From Cyanoderma ruficeps (taxonomy: Eukaryota; Chordata; Aves; Passeriformes; Timaliidae), in the NCBI GenBank assembly GCA_008694505.1, contig VZDJ01000056.1:365177-429176 (forward strand): 64,000 nucleotides of DNA, written 5' to 3'. The position numbers were made by a program, and so were the translations under genes. Shown here piece after piece: positions 26,970 to 38,800 of the stretch (position 1 is the stretch's first letter; each line of letters begins with the position of its first letter). The notes below the pieces were generated by a model, which saw only the letters and a program-made list of their open reading frames with translations, was not told the origin of the DNA and did no database searches.

Positions 26970-28679
26970 ACAAGTATGCATTTTATAGAGGTGAATAATT
27001 CTAACTGGAGCAGTAGAAAAGACCAGGCTGTCATAGCAGAAGTTAACTCACTTTAACATTAATCTCTTCATAGGAAAAAAAATAATTAAACTGGAGAAAG
27101 CAACAAGTACTCTCCTGAATTTTACTGATTGGATTGAAAGGCTGAGAGGGGAAGCAGAAATGGAAGCCTGGAACACTCAGCAGGTGAGCAGGCAGGGAGA
27201 TGAGTTGCTTTTACCTGTTATTTTGGTGATTTTTCTGGTACTGAGAGAAGTAAGAAAAGTCTCTGCTCCCTGCTGGTGTTTTAAATCACCTCACACTCTG
27301 AATCAAGATGATATAAACTACCCTTAATGCAGCACTAACACAAGAATCGGTGTAATCAGAGTTCCTAAATGAGAAGGATGCTAATTGCTGGTCATTGGCA
27401 TCCTTCAGCTGATGAGCAGCCTCCTAGCCTGAGAAATGAGAGAGGTTTAGTAGCGCCGTGTGATCAGAACCTCTTTGCCAAAATAACTGCCTGTGGAATA
27501 AAAACAACAAATGAGCTGCTCCTTACACTTTAAGAGGAGTTTTCCTGAGATGCTTGAAAAACATGTTTTTCTTTTGTTTTGATTGCATTTATTAGTCATA
27601 TGGAAGATGGTGAGAAAAACAGAAGGGATCAGCTTTATCTGAAATTTATGAAGGATCCCTGCCTGTCAAGCTTTCTAAAAAGCAAGTATTTCTTGACATC
27701 GCCTCTCCTATTTTTATATATAAATATACACGTATTTCAATCTATCTCATGGTTCCTCACCAGTAGGAATTTTTATTGCATACAGCTATGAAATGTCATC
27801 TTGTTCTCAGGAAGACAAACACAAATCACATGTGGGAGTGTGATGCAGCAATACGTGTCACAACCAGATTATGGGTGGACTCTCACAGGTCCTCTGGCCA
27901 TGCACCAGAACACCCCAAAGTCTTGCTGTAGCTGCTCAGAGCTGCAGGCTCTTCTCTGGCACTTCCTTTTCTTGCTGCTGGGGATTGCCTTGGCTTCACA
28001 GATCCCTGGCCTCCTGAAGAGTTTCCTGGGCACAAAGCAGAGCAAGCACTGTGGCAGAATCCTGCCTCTTCCCTCTAATTTTTGTGAGCATTACATCCAG
28101 TTCTGTATCAATAGTAATAAAGTCAATAAATAAAAGCCAGTTATCTGATAATTTTGCCTGGATTCTGCCCTGATAATTGAGAACAAATAAAATGTCCCAT
28201 CTGGTTATCACAAGACATCCCTATCTAAACCTGTGAACACCTCAGGGCACCGGTGAGGAATTTTAGCTGAAGGCCTTTGAAGGAGTTTCTGAATAGTTCT
28301 GAGCTTAGGAAACTCCAAAGCTTGGAACAACTCCAGGTTCTTTAGTGCTGGTTCACATTGCCGTGGTTCCCTTGCTTTTCTTAGCTGTGCTCAGGTGAAC
28401 ACTGAGGCTGAAACTCCTCCAGGGTATCTCCGGAGGCATTGTTAGAGTGCCATTTATGAATCTAAAACTAGCACAAGAAATAAGAAAATAGTGAAAAGCA
28501 GTAATGGATTTGGAAATGTCTTGAGCAAGTTTTGTGTCACAATGGTTCTTCCCACAAGCCACACCTCATTTCCTGGGCCCTGGGCTTCTCTTGGGGCAGC
28601 AGAGGTGTTCCAAATCATTGCAAGTGATGGTTGTGCTGCTGGTAGCAGGAAGTCTCTGCTCCTGGTTGTAAGTGATCAA
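26970..28679. other. Intergenic, no gene recognised
   Basis: Mixed-composition intergenic sequence. Open frames (for example 27801-28133) lack domain similarity. Confidence 0.4.
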
Positions 28680-28801
28680 TACCAAACTGGATGAGGCCCT
28701 GAGCAAGCTGATGTAGTGACTGACACCCCTGTCCGTGGAGAGGGTTGGAATGAGGAATTCTTTAGGGTCCCTTCCAACCCAAACCCGTCTGAGATTCTGT
28801 G
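28680..28801 (+). repeat. CR1 3'-end fragment (sense)
   Basis: GGATGAGGCCCTGAGCAAGC, then TTAGGGTCCCTTCCAACCCA, then GAGATTCTGTGAT, the final about 120 bases of a CR1 in sense orientation. Confidence 0.88.
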
Positions 28802-30891
28802 ATACCTTTAGAATGTAAAACTGCATTTCCCTCCCCAGCCCCACTGTGATCAAGTCCAATACGTGTGTAGCCATGGTGAAAGGGAAAGGTGCTGAAGGCC
28901 ATCAGAAACAAAAAATGTCCTGTAATCTGAGATTTAACCTTTTCCTGGTAGTCTAAGTAGTATAACAATGTACTTTTAACCATTTTCCCAGTGTTTATTA
29001 CACTTTTCCTATCAGCTGAGTGAATGGGTTTCTTTTGAATATACTTGAAAAAGGTGGGGCAGAAATGTGTGTTGCATTTCACCACTTGCATATTATAAAG
29101 AGACTAAATATCACTCAGATTATCAGAGCACTTAAAATCAGAACAGGTCAAATATCAACTAAATGTTCTCAGCTGACCATTTTGATTATTAGATGGAAAC
29201 CATTTCTGTGTATCCAGTTGTTCTTAGGACTGAAAACTGTACGTGTTCTGCACAATCCTTTTTATTTTGATAGATAACAATACCAGAGTTCAGGTTGTCT
29301 GTAATTGGCAATGAAATTGCAAAAGTTATTTACCATGTCTACATTTATAAGTATGCTCTGGGAGAACGGTTACAAATTAATTTGGAGATGAATCTGATAC
29401 AGCAAAGAATGTGCTATTAATTAATTTAATTGTATTTCCCCCCCGTGCTCATGTTCAGCCAGAGAGCAGCAGACTGCACCTCTGAAGGGACCTGCAAATG
29501 AATCACTTGTTTGAAAACTCTTTGTGCTTCAGAAAGCACCTCACTGTATTAAACACCATTTTCTCCAGTTTGATATTGGCCTGCAGATGTTGACAGTGTA
29601 TGAGAGAAAATCAAGTCTCAGGGCTTCCTCCACTGGCCATCAGCTCAAGGCACTGAGCTGAGTGCCTCCAGTGAATTTGAAATGGACATTTAAAGACTGT
29701 TTTGGAGAAACCCTTGCTGGGGTTTGTATCATCTGAATTCTGTTGCAATAGCCCACATTCCTCATCTTGAAAACTGCATGGCACTGAAGGCACAGAGCAG
29801 TGGTCTGTGGATCATGCCAAATCGTTAAGGAGTGAGGATTTCAGTTAGTTGTAATTCAGAGAGGGAGACGGCCTTAGGCTAATTAGAGTGAAGATAACAC
29901 TGTAAAGAAAAAATCTTATCTTTAAGGAATATTCAGGCCTTACATTTCCAGTGGCTCTGAGCAAGGGAAGAAAGCTGTATCAGTTTCTGAGCTATAAAAA
30001 GCACAGACCTTTTTCTGCTCTGCTGGATTACAGGAATCAGTAATTTCACATTTTCAACACATCACCAAAGAAAATTCCTGATCTCAGTCATGTCACCCCA
30101 TGGTAGATCAAAGGCCGCAGGATCAAAGAGATTAAAGGAGCATGGGCTCTCAAATTATTATTTCCTGATTGAAAAACACCGATTATATTACTGTAGAAAT
30201 TCATGTAATGAGTTGCTATTCAGACTTTTTTTTTAATTGGAAAATCAAGTCCCAGTGTAAATAAAAAGACATCCCTTTTCTATATGTTTCCTTACAAGTG
30301 TTTCCTGATTTTATTGACAGATTTCTTGATGATACCTGTTTCAAAAACCTCAATTCAAAGAGGTTTGAAGGCAAACTATTAGTGACATGGCTTTTATGTC
30401 AGTCTTGAAGGTGCCTTGGCCTTTCATGTTGAATTGCTAAACGATATTTAGCATCTCACAGCAGAACCAAAAGGAGCTGATTCACACATTGCTTTTTTTT
30501 CCTCCATGGAGGACAGGCTCTCCAGACGAGAGAGGAGAGAGAATTCAGTAGCTCAGCTGCCTCCGTGCAGTGGAGGAGGAGAGCTGCACTTGTCAGGCCT
30601 GATCGCATCCACTGGGGTTATCCCAACTTCTGTGGGATTCCAGCTCCAGGCACTAAGTGGGATTTTTCAAGGAAGCACTACTATGTACATGAAATACATC
30701 AACTCTTACTTTGGCATCACACTGCTTCATCTGTAGGAGGTAACCCAGAGATTATGTCAGTGATCCACAGTCCCAACTTTCTTTGTGGCATGAATTTCCT
30801 TCCACTGACTTTAGCCCATAATTTCACTGCTTTTGATAGGGAAAATCCCTTAGCCCGTTTCACCGTTCATCACTTTTAAGGGATTTCACCA
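28802..30891. other. Intergenic, no gene recognised
   Basis: About 2 kb without identifiable repeats or exons. Confidence 0.4.
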
Positions 30892-31268
30892 TCACAGAAC
30901 TTCACAACTTCTTGCAGTGGGCCCTCAGGACAAACAAAGACCTCGAGGGGCTGGAGTGTGTCCAAAGAAGGGAACGGAGCTGGGGACAGGGCTGAGGGAG
31001 CTGGGAAAGGGGCTCAGCCTGGAGAAAAGGAGGCTCAGGGGGTCCTCCTGGCTCTGCACAACTCCCTGACAGGAGAGGACAGCCGGGGGGGTTTGGGCTC
31101 TGCTCCCAGGGAACAGAGAGGGAACGGTCTCAAGTTGTGCAGGGGAAAATCCAGGATGGATATTAGGGAGAATTTCCTCATGGAAAGAGTTGCCAAGCCT
31201 TGGGCTGCCCAGGGCAGTGGTGGAGTCCTCATCCCTGGAAATGTTCCAAAGCAATTTATGACATCCAA
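30892..31268 (+). repeat. CR1 fragment (sense), about 375 bp
   Basis: GGGGCTGGAGTGTGTCCAAA, then CTCAGCCTGGAGAAAAGGAG, then CTGCCCAGGGCAGTGGTGGA, then CATCCCTGGAAATGTTCC. This is a CR1 3' region in sense orientation. The long open frames over it, on both strands, are by-products of the repeat. Confidence 0.92.
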
Positions 31269-31376
31269 GAAACACGGAAACTAGTCTGGCAGTTGATTTT
31301 TAATTTAAGTAACAGTTAATATAAATGAAAATGAAATAAGAACATGGTAGAAGCCCCCCGTGGAGGGCTTAAAATA

Positions 31377-31404
31377 TTAACGAGCTACGTGTGCAGCTCG
31401 TTAA
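31377..31404. repeat. Perfect 10-bp inverted repeat
   Basis: TTAACGAGCT and its complement AGCTCGTTAA are separated by 8 bases. A smaller GCCC/GGGC inverted repeat precedes it at about 31353-31370. Confidence 0.9.
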
Positions 31405-32264
31405 CCAAACACTCAAACTCTAATTAAGTCCCAAGTACTAAGTAGTCGGGAACAAGGAAGAAAAGGTAGATATGCTGGAGGAATACTGAGGTGAGCACAC
31501 AAAGGACCAGAACAAAAGAAATGTTAATTAAAAGATAATGTCAAAGCCATAGAATGTTTTCATGGTGTAACAGTCTCCTGCTGCTAAGTAAATACCAAGG
31601 TGAAGCCCAGGCATCCATCAAAGCTGAATGCCAAGCCAAAGCCAACATATTTCAAAAAAAAAAGACATTTATCAGGGACTCTCATAAAGAGACATTACTC
31701 CTCCAGAGAAAAGAGTGCTTCTGGGCATTTATCCCGGGCTTCTTAGATACTGCTCCTATTGATGGACCATTTTTCATGATATTATTGATTCAGCTGTACA
31801 ACTGTGTAAGAAATATTTGTTGTATATACTCAAGCAGGATTAGTTAACTACGTTTAGAAATTGGCTTTTGACTTGAAACTTTTTCTTGTGCGTCTGAATT
31901 CAGTGATGTTGTCCCTGGGGTGAATCCTGACCTGTCAAAACCACCAGCAGTTCCGCTGCTGTTAGGCAGGATCACTATTTCACCTTTGCTTTCCTCATTT
32001 TGCTGCAGACCTACTAGGACCTACTGGTACCAGCTGTTAATTTTACTTTACAACGAGGATCACGTTTTCCTATCCAAAGATACCCGCGTTGTCCTACGCA
32101 AAGATGCCGTTAGTGCGGATGGCCCCGAGGCCCTGGACGGTGCGTTTCCCTAACTCCCCCAACATGGGACCAGCGGCTTGTGCTGCGGTTCGCAGCTCCC
32201 TTTACAAACGCCTTCGGAGTCTGAGGCTGTATTAGGCGGCCCATGTTGCAGATCCGGTCCATGC

Positions 32265-32840
32265 CGTGTACAGCCGGGCGTTAGTTACAGGCTTTTCCAC
32301 ATCCACAGCAGCGCCGTGCCCACGGCCCCGCCGCCGGCCCCGCCCGGGTTACCGTGCGGGCCCGCCCCGCGCCGGGCGGAGCCGCGGCCGCCCCTTCCCT
32401 GCGCGGCCCGTCGGAGGCGGGGATGTGAGTACGGGCACGGGGGACGGCAGCGGGGCACGGGGAGCCGCACCGGGGAGCGGCACCGGGGACAGCGGTGGCT
32501 CTGGGGGCGGCGGGAGGAACCGGTCCGCACTGTTCGGCCTCGGCGCTGCGGAGCCGCAGGGCTGGGCTGAGGCTGCTGCTGCGGCAGCGCCCCGAGCCCC
32601 CGCGGGCCCGGCCTGACAGCGGCCCGGCCCCGGCGGGAGGAGCCCTGCGGGGAGCGGGGTGTCCCGCGGGGAGCACTCCGGGCCCCGGGGAAATAACCCT
32701 GTTGTGCAGCCCCGCAGGGCCGAGGCTCCAGGCCCCGCTGTCAGAGCCGGGGCTGTCACAGCGTCTTCCCCGCCCTGTACCGCGGAGAGGGCCGAGGGAA
32801 GGGCCGGGCAGCCCCGGCTCGCGGTGTGGGTGGTGTGTAG
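32265..32840 (+). promoter_or_regulatory. CpG island and promoter of HDAC11
   Basis: Strong GC and CpG enrichment covering exon 1 and the start of intron 1. There is no TATA box. GC boxes such as CCCCGCCC occur upstream of the exon 1 donor. The transcription start is unknown, but it must precede 32424. Confidence 0.75.
32423..32424 (+). CDS. HDAC11: HDAC11 exon 1 coding end: AT of a split start codon
   Basis: The CpG-island sequence GGCGGGGAT is followed by a consensus donor GTGAGT at 32425-32430. Joined to exon 2 (G ACG GAG CTG TAC) it produces ATG in frame with HDAC11, with G at -3. No other ATG occurs between 32284 and here. Read unspliced, the same ATG meets TGA at once. A different upstream first exon remains possible. 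Confidence 0.72.
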
Positions 32841-35800
32841 GCACCGGGCTGCGGGTTCTGGTGAAAAACCTCCATTGTCCTCGTGTTTCCTTTGGTTTGC
32901 TTCTAACAGGGTTTTGAAAGGGTAGTTTTGAGCGTGTTCAGACTGGAAATAAGGGTGTTTCTGTTTGTATTGTTCACCTGACAAAAGATCCTTGTGTCTT
33001 GCACAGTATGTTGCAAAACCTTTTCCCAACTTTAAATTTCGGGGAGCAGGGGCCGTCGCGGGATGACTCAGTGGCTTTTGGGGCACAGAAGGCAACCCGC
33101 AGGCGGAGGAATAGGCTGAGTGTGAACACAGAATCCCCTCTGAGCCTTGGCTTGGCCTGCTGACCCACGTGTGCACAATTGCTGTTTGTTTGCAAACACG
33201 GAGCGCAGCATTGCCGCCTTTGTGAATGGCCTGTGAAGGAGGGCTGTGAGCTGACTGTGCTGTGTTTCCTGGTGTTGGGAAAATATGATAATTTGGAGGG
33301 AGGAGCTAAGGAAAGTATCGGTTAAGGGTTACAGGTGTGACATCTGGAGTTAAAGAGCATGTCCTCTGATTCTGTGCTCTGCAAATAAAACCCTAAGGCT
33401 TACTAGTTTGCTCAGATGCTCACAAAATAATTTGTTGCTTTCTAGGAAAGGAGCGTAGGAATCTTTCTAAGCTTCTGTTGTTAGAAGCATCATAGTTTGT
33501 GTTTTGATACAGAGTTTAAATTAGGAATCTAGTTGTGCAGTTATTTAAGGTTATGTTGTCTGCAAACTGGGTGCACCTTTGAATGCAAAGGTGTTGATTG
33601 GCACATCTGGAAACACAAAGGGAGAGAACCAAATGTTCCCATTTTTCTGTTGGAAATGGCATCTTTAAGAATTACAAATTCCATGTTAGGTGATACTGGG
33701 CCTTCAGTGTAGAAGTGGTGAATGTTTTTTCGAGGTGGTGACCGGTGTGTGTTTGCTGGCCAAGGCCCCACAGGACGGAGCTGTACGAGGAGCCCCCGCC
33801 GGGATGCTGGCCCATCGTGTATTCCCCAGACTACAACATCACCTTCATGGGACTTGAGAAGCTGCACCCCTTTGATGCGGGGAAATGGGGGAAAGTCATC
33901 AATTTCTTGAAAGGTAAAATAGCAGAAGGTGCCTCTTAAACCAACATTTGCATAAAACCTAAAGGAAATGATGTGATTAGTGCTGACTTACATTGGGCTT
34001 ACCAGATCTGAATTGCAGGGTGTGGCTTCCTATAGCCTTGTGCTTCCCTGACTTTACAGCTGGTGTAGTAGGCACTGGGGCATTCCTGTGGCTGCTGAAA
34101 CACCCCGTGTAAATTAATGATAGTTTGCTGCAGGTGTAACTTAGTTACTCAGCCTGGACTGCACTCTGGGCTTCTCAGGCTGAGGGGAAAGGGCAGCTGT
34201 AGCACTTTGGTCCATTCTTTATCAGACTCATCCTATTGCTCTGATGATGTTTGGAAAGAGCTTTGAGGCCCCTCTGGTGCAGGCAGAGCTTCTTATGATG
34301 CTTCTAATTATTGCTGTTTAAATCATTTGGAGGATACAGGTAGAAATGTGTTGAGAACGTGCAAATGTAAGAACCAGGGGCAGGATCAGGGCCTGTGAAA
34401 TCTTGCCATCTCTTAATTTAAAGCTCATCAAAACTTAAAAAAAAAAGGCTTTTTCTCTTGCCAGGACAAAGGCTGTTGGTTGTCCCAAAGCCAGGCCTCT
34501 TCTCTTTGTGGTCTTAATGATTCCTTCAGCTGATGATCCTTTGCAGTCCAGGATTGCCCTTCCCACTGTGGGCTGACTTGTATTCTTTTAACTGAGGTCA
34601 AATAATTTTAACACTCTTAACAACTTAGTAGCTGAGTTTTTGGCTTTTTCCTCTAACAACCCTAATTCAGTCTTTGGTTCCACAACGGTTTTCTTCATTA
34701 ATCAGAACCTTTGTCTTTCTGCTTCTTCTGTGTAAAGTCTTTTCCTCTGGCTCTTTTCTGTGTGACATGTCTATTCCAAAGTGTCTCGGGCTTTCACAGA
34801 AAACGAGTTTTCCCAATTGTTTGACTGTCCTTGCTTTGAAAGGAGGAAGAAACCTCAGGATACTCCCAGAGCACTGGGTTTGCCCTGGCTCTGTAGCAAT
34901 CCCTGGCACCAGCTGAGCTCCCTGTGCCTTGTCCCTGAGCAGATCAGCAGTGAACATCTTTGCAGAGCACCTTCCCCTCCTGCACAAGGAAGCTGGCAGC
35001 AGTTTGGCTCTGTTTGACACCAGTGCATGAATGAATTGTTCCTCAGGCCTCAGTAAGGAGAATCAGAAGCTTGCCAAAACAAATGTTGTTGCAGGTGCTG
35101 TTCTTGTATAACACTTCACTGCAAAATCTCTCACATTTCCGAGTTGTTTTCTTTCTCCTGCAAGGATAAAATTTAAGAAGAGATACAGGCTAAGAAGGCT
35201 ACAGCTGTGCAGCAATTAAATACCAAAATTTGTCTGGGAAGATCGGTGGGATTCCTTATAATTGTTGTTTGTAGTGATGATATGCACTCATTCTGAATTC
35301 TTGAGAATAACTTGCTCTTATAAAACTAAGTTTTAAAATAATCTTTTGGTCTCTAAGGGAAAGAATTAATAGCTGCTCATTGTTTTTTCTTGAAATTAGA
35401 TTGAGGTAGGGGGTGATAGAAATATCCTAGTTAAGCTTATTTGCTTCCATGAACACTCAGGCTATTACTTTGTTTTGAATTTTGATTTATTACTTTATTC
35501 TTCTGTGATTTAGGGGATTAAATCCTAGTATAAACCGTGGGATTTCTTAAAGCATGTTAAAATAATGGTGACTGATGGTACAAGCACCAAGCCCTAACCT
35601 GTGAGCACTCGTGTGATTCCAGTGTGTGTTCATCCTCTGTCATTACCTGGCTGTCCTTTCAGTTCAGAGAGGAGCTTCCCATGATCTTAGCATGCTCTGC
35701 AAACTTTCTGTACACAGTATTTCTCAAATACACCCTACCTGAACAGCTTGCCTGTTACAGAGGAATTTGTAGTTTCTGTATTTGGAAAACTTGCAAACCC

Positions 35801-38800
35801 TGAGCAACCTAAAGTCGTGCCAGCAATAAACATGACAGAGGAAGTTTCCACACTGAGGTCAGAGCAGAGTGCTGGGGACACGGGGAGCTGAGCAGTGCTG
35901 TACAATGCCAATTGTTATTTCTCTCCTGTTGCAGAAGAAAAACTAATTGCAGATGACTTGATTGTGCAGGCACGGGAGGCAACTGATGAAGATCTCTTGG
36001 TTGTTCACACCAGGCGCTACCTTAATAAATTAAAGGTGCTGTACCTGTTCATGTGTTTTTGCAGCAAACTGTCCAGAGTGAGTGTCAAAGGCACTGGATG
36101 TCTTGTTTTAAATCAGCCTTACAGCTACAGAATGGTATCTGTTGGTCACACTGATAGCATTGTTACTGAGAATACTGAAAGAAAACCACAGAAATATTGA
36201 GCTGTTCACACTGCTCAGGGGTGGAGGGGGAAGAGGGTTTGCCATATTAAATAGGTGACCTGAAAGGGTATTTCAGGGAAATTAAACACAGGGAAAATTA
36301 GACTGTCTGAGATGTCAGTAATAATAATTCTTGTTGGTGCCAGGGTTTAGTGTTGAACAGTATAAGTTTTGTTGTACTCTGGTAAAATACAGTTCTGAAA
36401 TTGAAGATGCAGTAGAAACCACTAACGTGGGGTACTTCATTGGATGCTTTCTAATACAGGGATTGCTTTATGGGGTTTGGGGTTATGTCATCTTGACAGA
36501 GCATCTGTGTAGGTGTTCTGTGGTCAGTCTGTTGTGGGGGAAGTACTGGCTTCGTACTCAGACACTGCCTGCATCAGTGGAACATGGAGAGAGCTGAAAG
36601 ATCAGTGTAAGGGCATTACCAAGCACATTATCTGTTGTGAAAGTTTCCAGAGCCAGCTCACACAGGACAGCAGGGGAGGTGAAGAACATTCCTTGTATAT
36701 TTCTAAAGGAAACACCCATTTGTTTGTTTAACTTCGGTGTAACTCTAAAACATAAACATGTGAGATTTCTAGTTCTGAATATATCCAGTCACCTGTGGCT
36801 GGAATTGGTTAGTAGATGAGTGCAGGTGACATTACTTTTACTTTGCAACTCTGCTTGGAGGGCAAATAATGGATTTGTAAGAGAAAAGAAATCTTCCATT
36901 CCATAATTCAAAAGAAGTTATTTTGAGTCACCCATGCCTTTTCACAGTGGAAGAGTCTTGGATTGCTATTTCTGGAATGTTTTATTTTTCTGTATAAGTG
37001 ATCTGTTATGTGTGTGAACTTTTTCACTCCTAACTGCTTTTGAGTTCTCTTTTGCTTCTTCATTCTGTGCTGTGAAGTTACATGCAATTTCATGCATCAT
37101 TAGATTTGATATTACTGCAGCTATTCTTGATATTGAACTTTTAATTCCATAGAACCACCCACCTCTTTTTACTGAATCACTTCTTTGAAGCAGGGTTTAA
37201 TGTGCATAGCTCAGATTGGAATGCCATCATAATATTTTTAGTACCTGTGGGATGGCTTCACAGGGAATTGTCTGCAGAACTTGTGTCTTGTGGTCAAGAC
37301 CAGCACTGTTGTGTGTATCCAGATGGGATTACCTAGGTGTCTCCTCTCCCAGTTTTCTGGAGAGATTATTTCCTGCAAGTGTAGGAACTGGAAGGTGTTG
37401 TCTTGGTCATGCCAGCAGATTCCTGCCAAGCAGCAAAGATAAAAATGCTTAGCTGCAAAAGCAAAATAACATCCTAGACATGAAAAAGTCCTGTGAAAAC
37501 TCTTTATTGCCTTATCTAAAATCTACTGTGCTATCTTTCTTTTAAATCCAGACAAACACCTATAAATGGTATAGTTTTATATTAGATCATCTCTGAAGAC
37601 TGCAAAGTTGCTCACCTTTCTCAGAATGCCCAGGTCTCCTAAAATAATGCATCACTTGAGTGTTCATTTAAGACCTGAACATGAATTTGGTAGGAAATTG
37701 CCTACACTTGAAAGAGCAGGTGGTGATTGGTGTCTTAGCAGCAGCTGAGAGGCCAGCTGAGTGCTGGGTGAAGAGAAACAAAAAGTGTGCACAAGGTATT
37801 TCTGCTACTGGAAATCAGGTCTGTGTTGGCAGGAATGGTCTCCCTGTTTCCCTTCTCAGTCCTTGAAACAAAGTTTGGCCTTTTGAATTGAGGTGATTCC
37901 CCCTCAGTTGTTCCTCTGAAGAATTCAGGTCTCCAGGGTGATGACTGGACTGTGGGCAGTTTGCTTGCAGTACTTTTCCACTGGCTGCCTTTTCCTAGTG
38001 TTCTGTAAAATAATGAATTTCTTGCGTGTCAGTATTCCGAACCTTGGGAAGGAGGTAGGCAAAGAGATTAGAGCCAGTTTCAGTCTCTGCCTTTCCCTTT
38101 TTACTTAGGAGAAGTTCTATGGTAATGTGAAGTGAGGAAACACTGAAATGCAAATGCTGAGGATAAAGCTGATCTGGGAATTTATTGTGAGAAATGCTGG
38201 AAAACAAAACCAGCACGCTGAAGAAAAAAGCATAAAACATTCCAGAGATTTTCAGTTACTAACTGGAGAAGCATTTTCCTTCACCTGTAGTTGAGCTCCC
38301 AGACTTTGCTCCCAGTTGGTGACTTCCTCCATGTGTTGGGAATTACTAATCCTGGGTGTAGGCAGTGAGTGGCAACAGGAATGGCCCCAGCTGTGAGCAG
38401 TGAGCCTGGGAGCCAAAACTCCACCACACCTGCACTGCTCACCTCCCCTTGAAAACCTGCAGCTACATGGGGTTTGGTTTGAGTCATGATTGCTCCCACT
38501 TCTCCCTGTTGACATTAATTTTACTTTAAACTTCATTAAAACTTCATGTGTGATTATTGTTCACATTTGAGGTCAGATTTATTTCTATCCAAATGTGATC
38601 TTTTCATATCCATTTTAGAAGGAGTGAATATAGTTTTTAATAATGTGCGTGTTCAAAAGCTAAAATGTCTTGCAGAGGGGCTTTATCAAGATTGACTGTA
38701 CTAAAAAATAATTAAAGCACCTTGTGATGGACAGCTGATAGGATGATAACAGAATAATGTCTTGCAGATATAAAAGAAGAGAGATTTTGAAATTAACTGT

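Noticed and set aside
30925..31284. Open frames of 108-116 codons on both strands
   Set aside because: They are entirely inside the CR1 fragment at 30892-31268.
32281..33176. Long overlapping open frames on both strands at the HDAC11 promoter
   Set aside because: They come from CpG-island composition. None resembles a known protein, and all conflict with the well-supported HDAC11 exon 1 structure.
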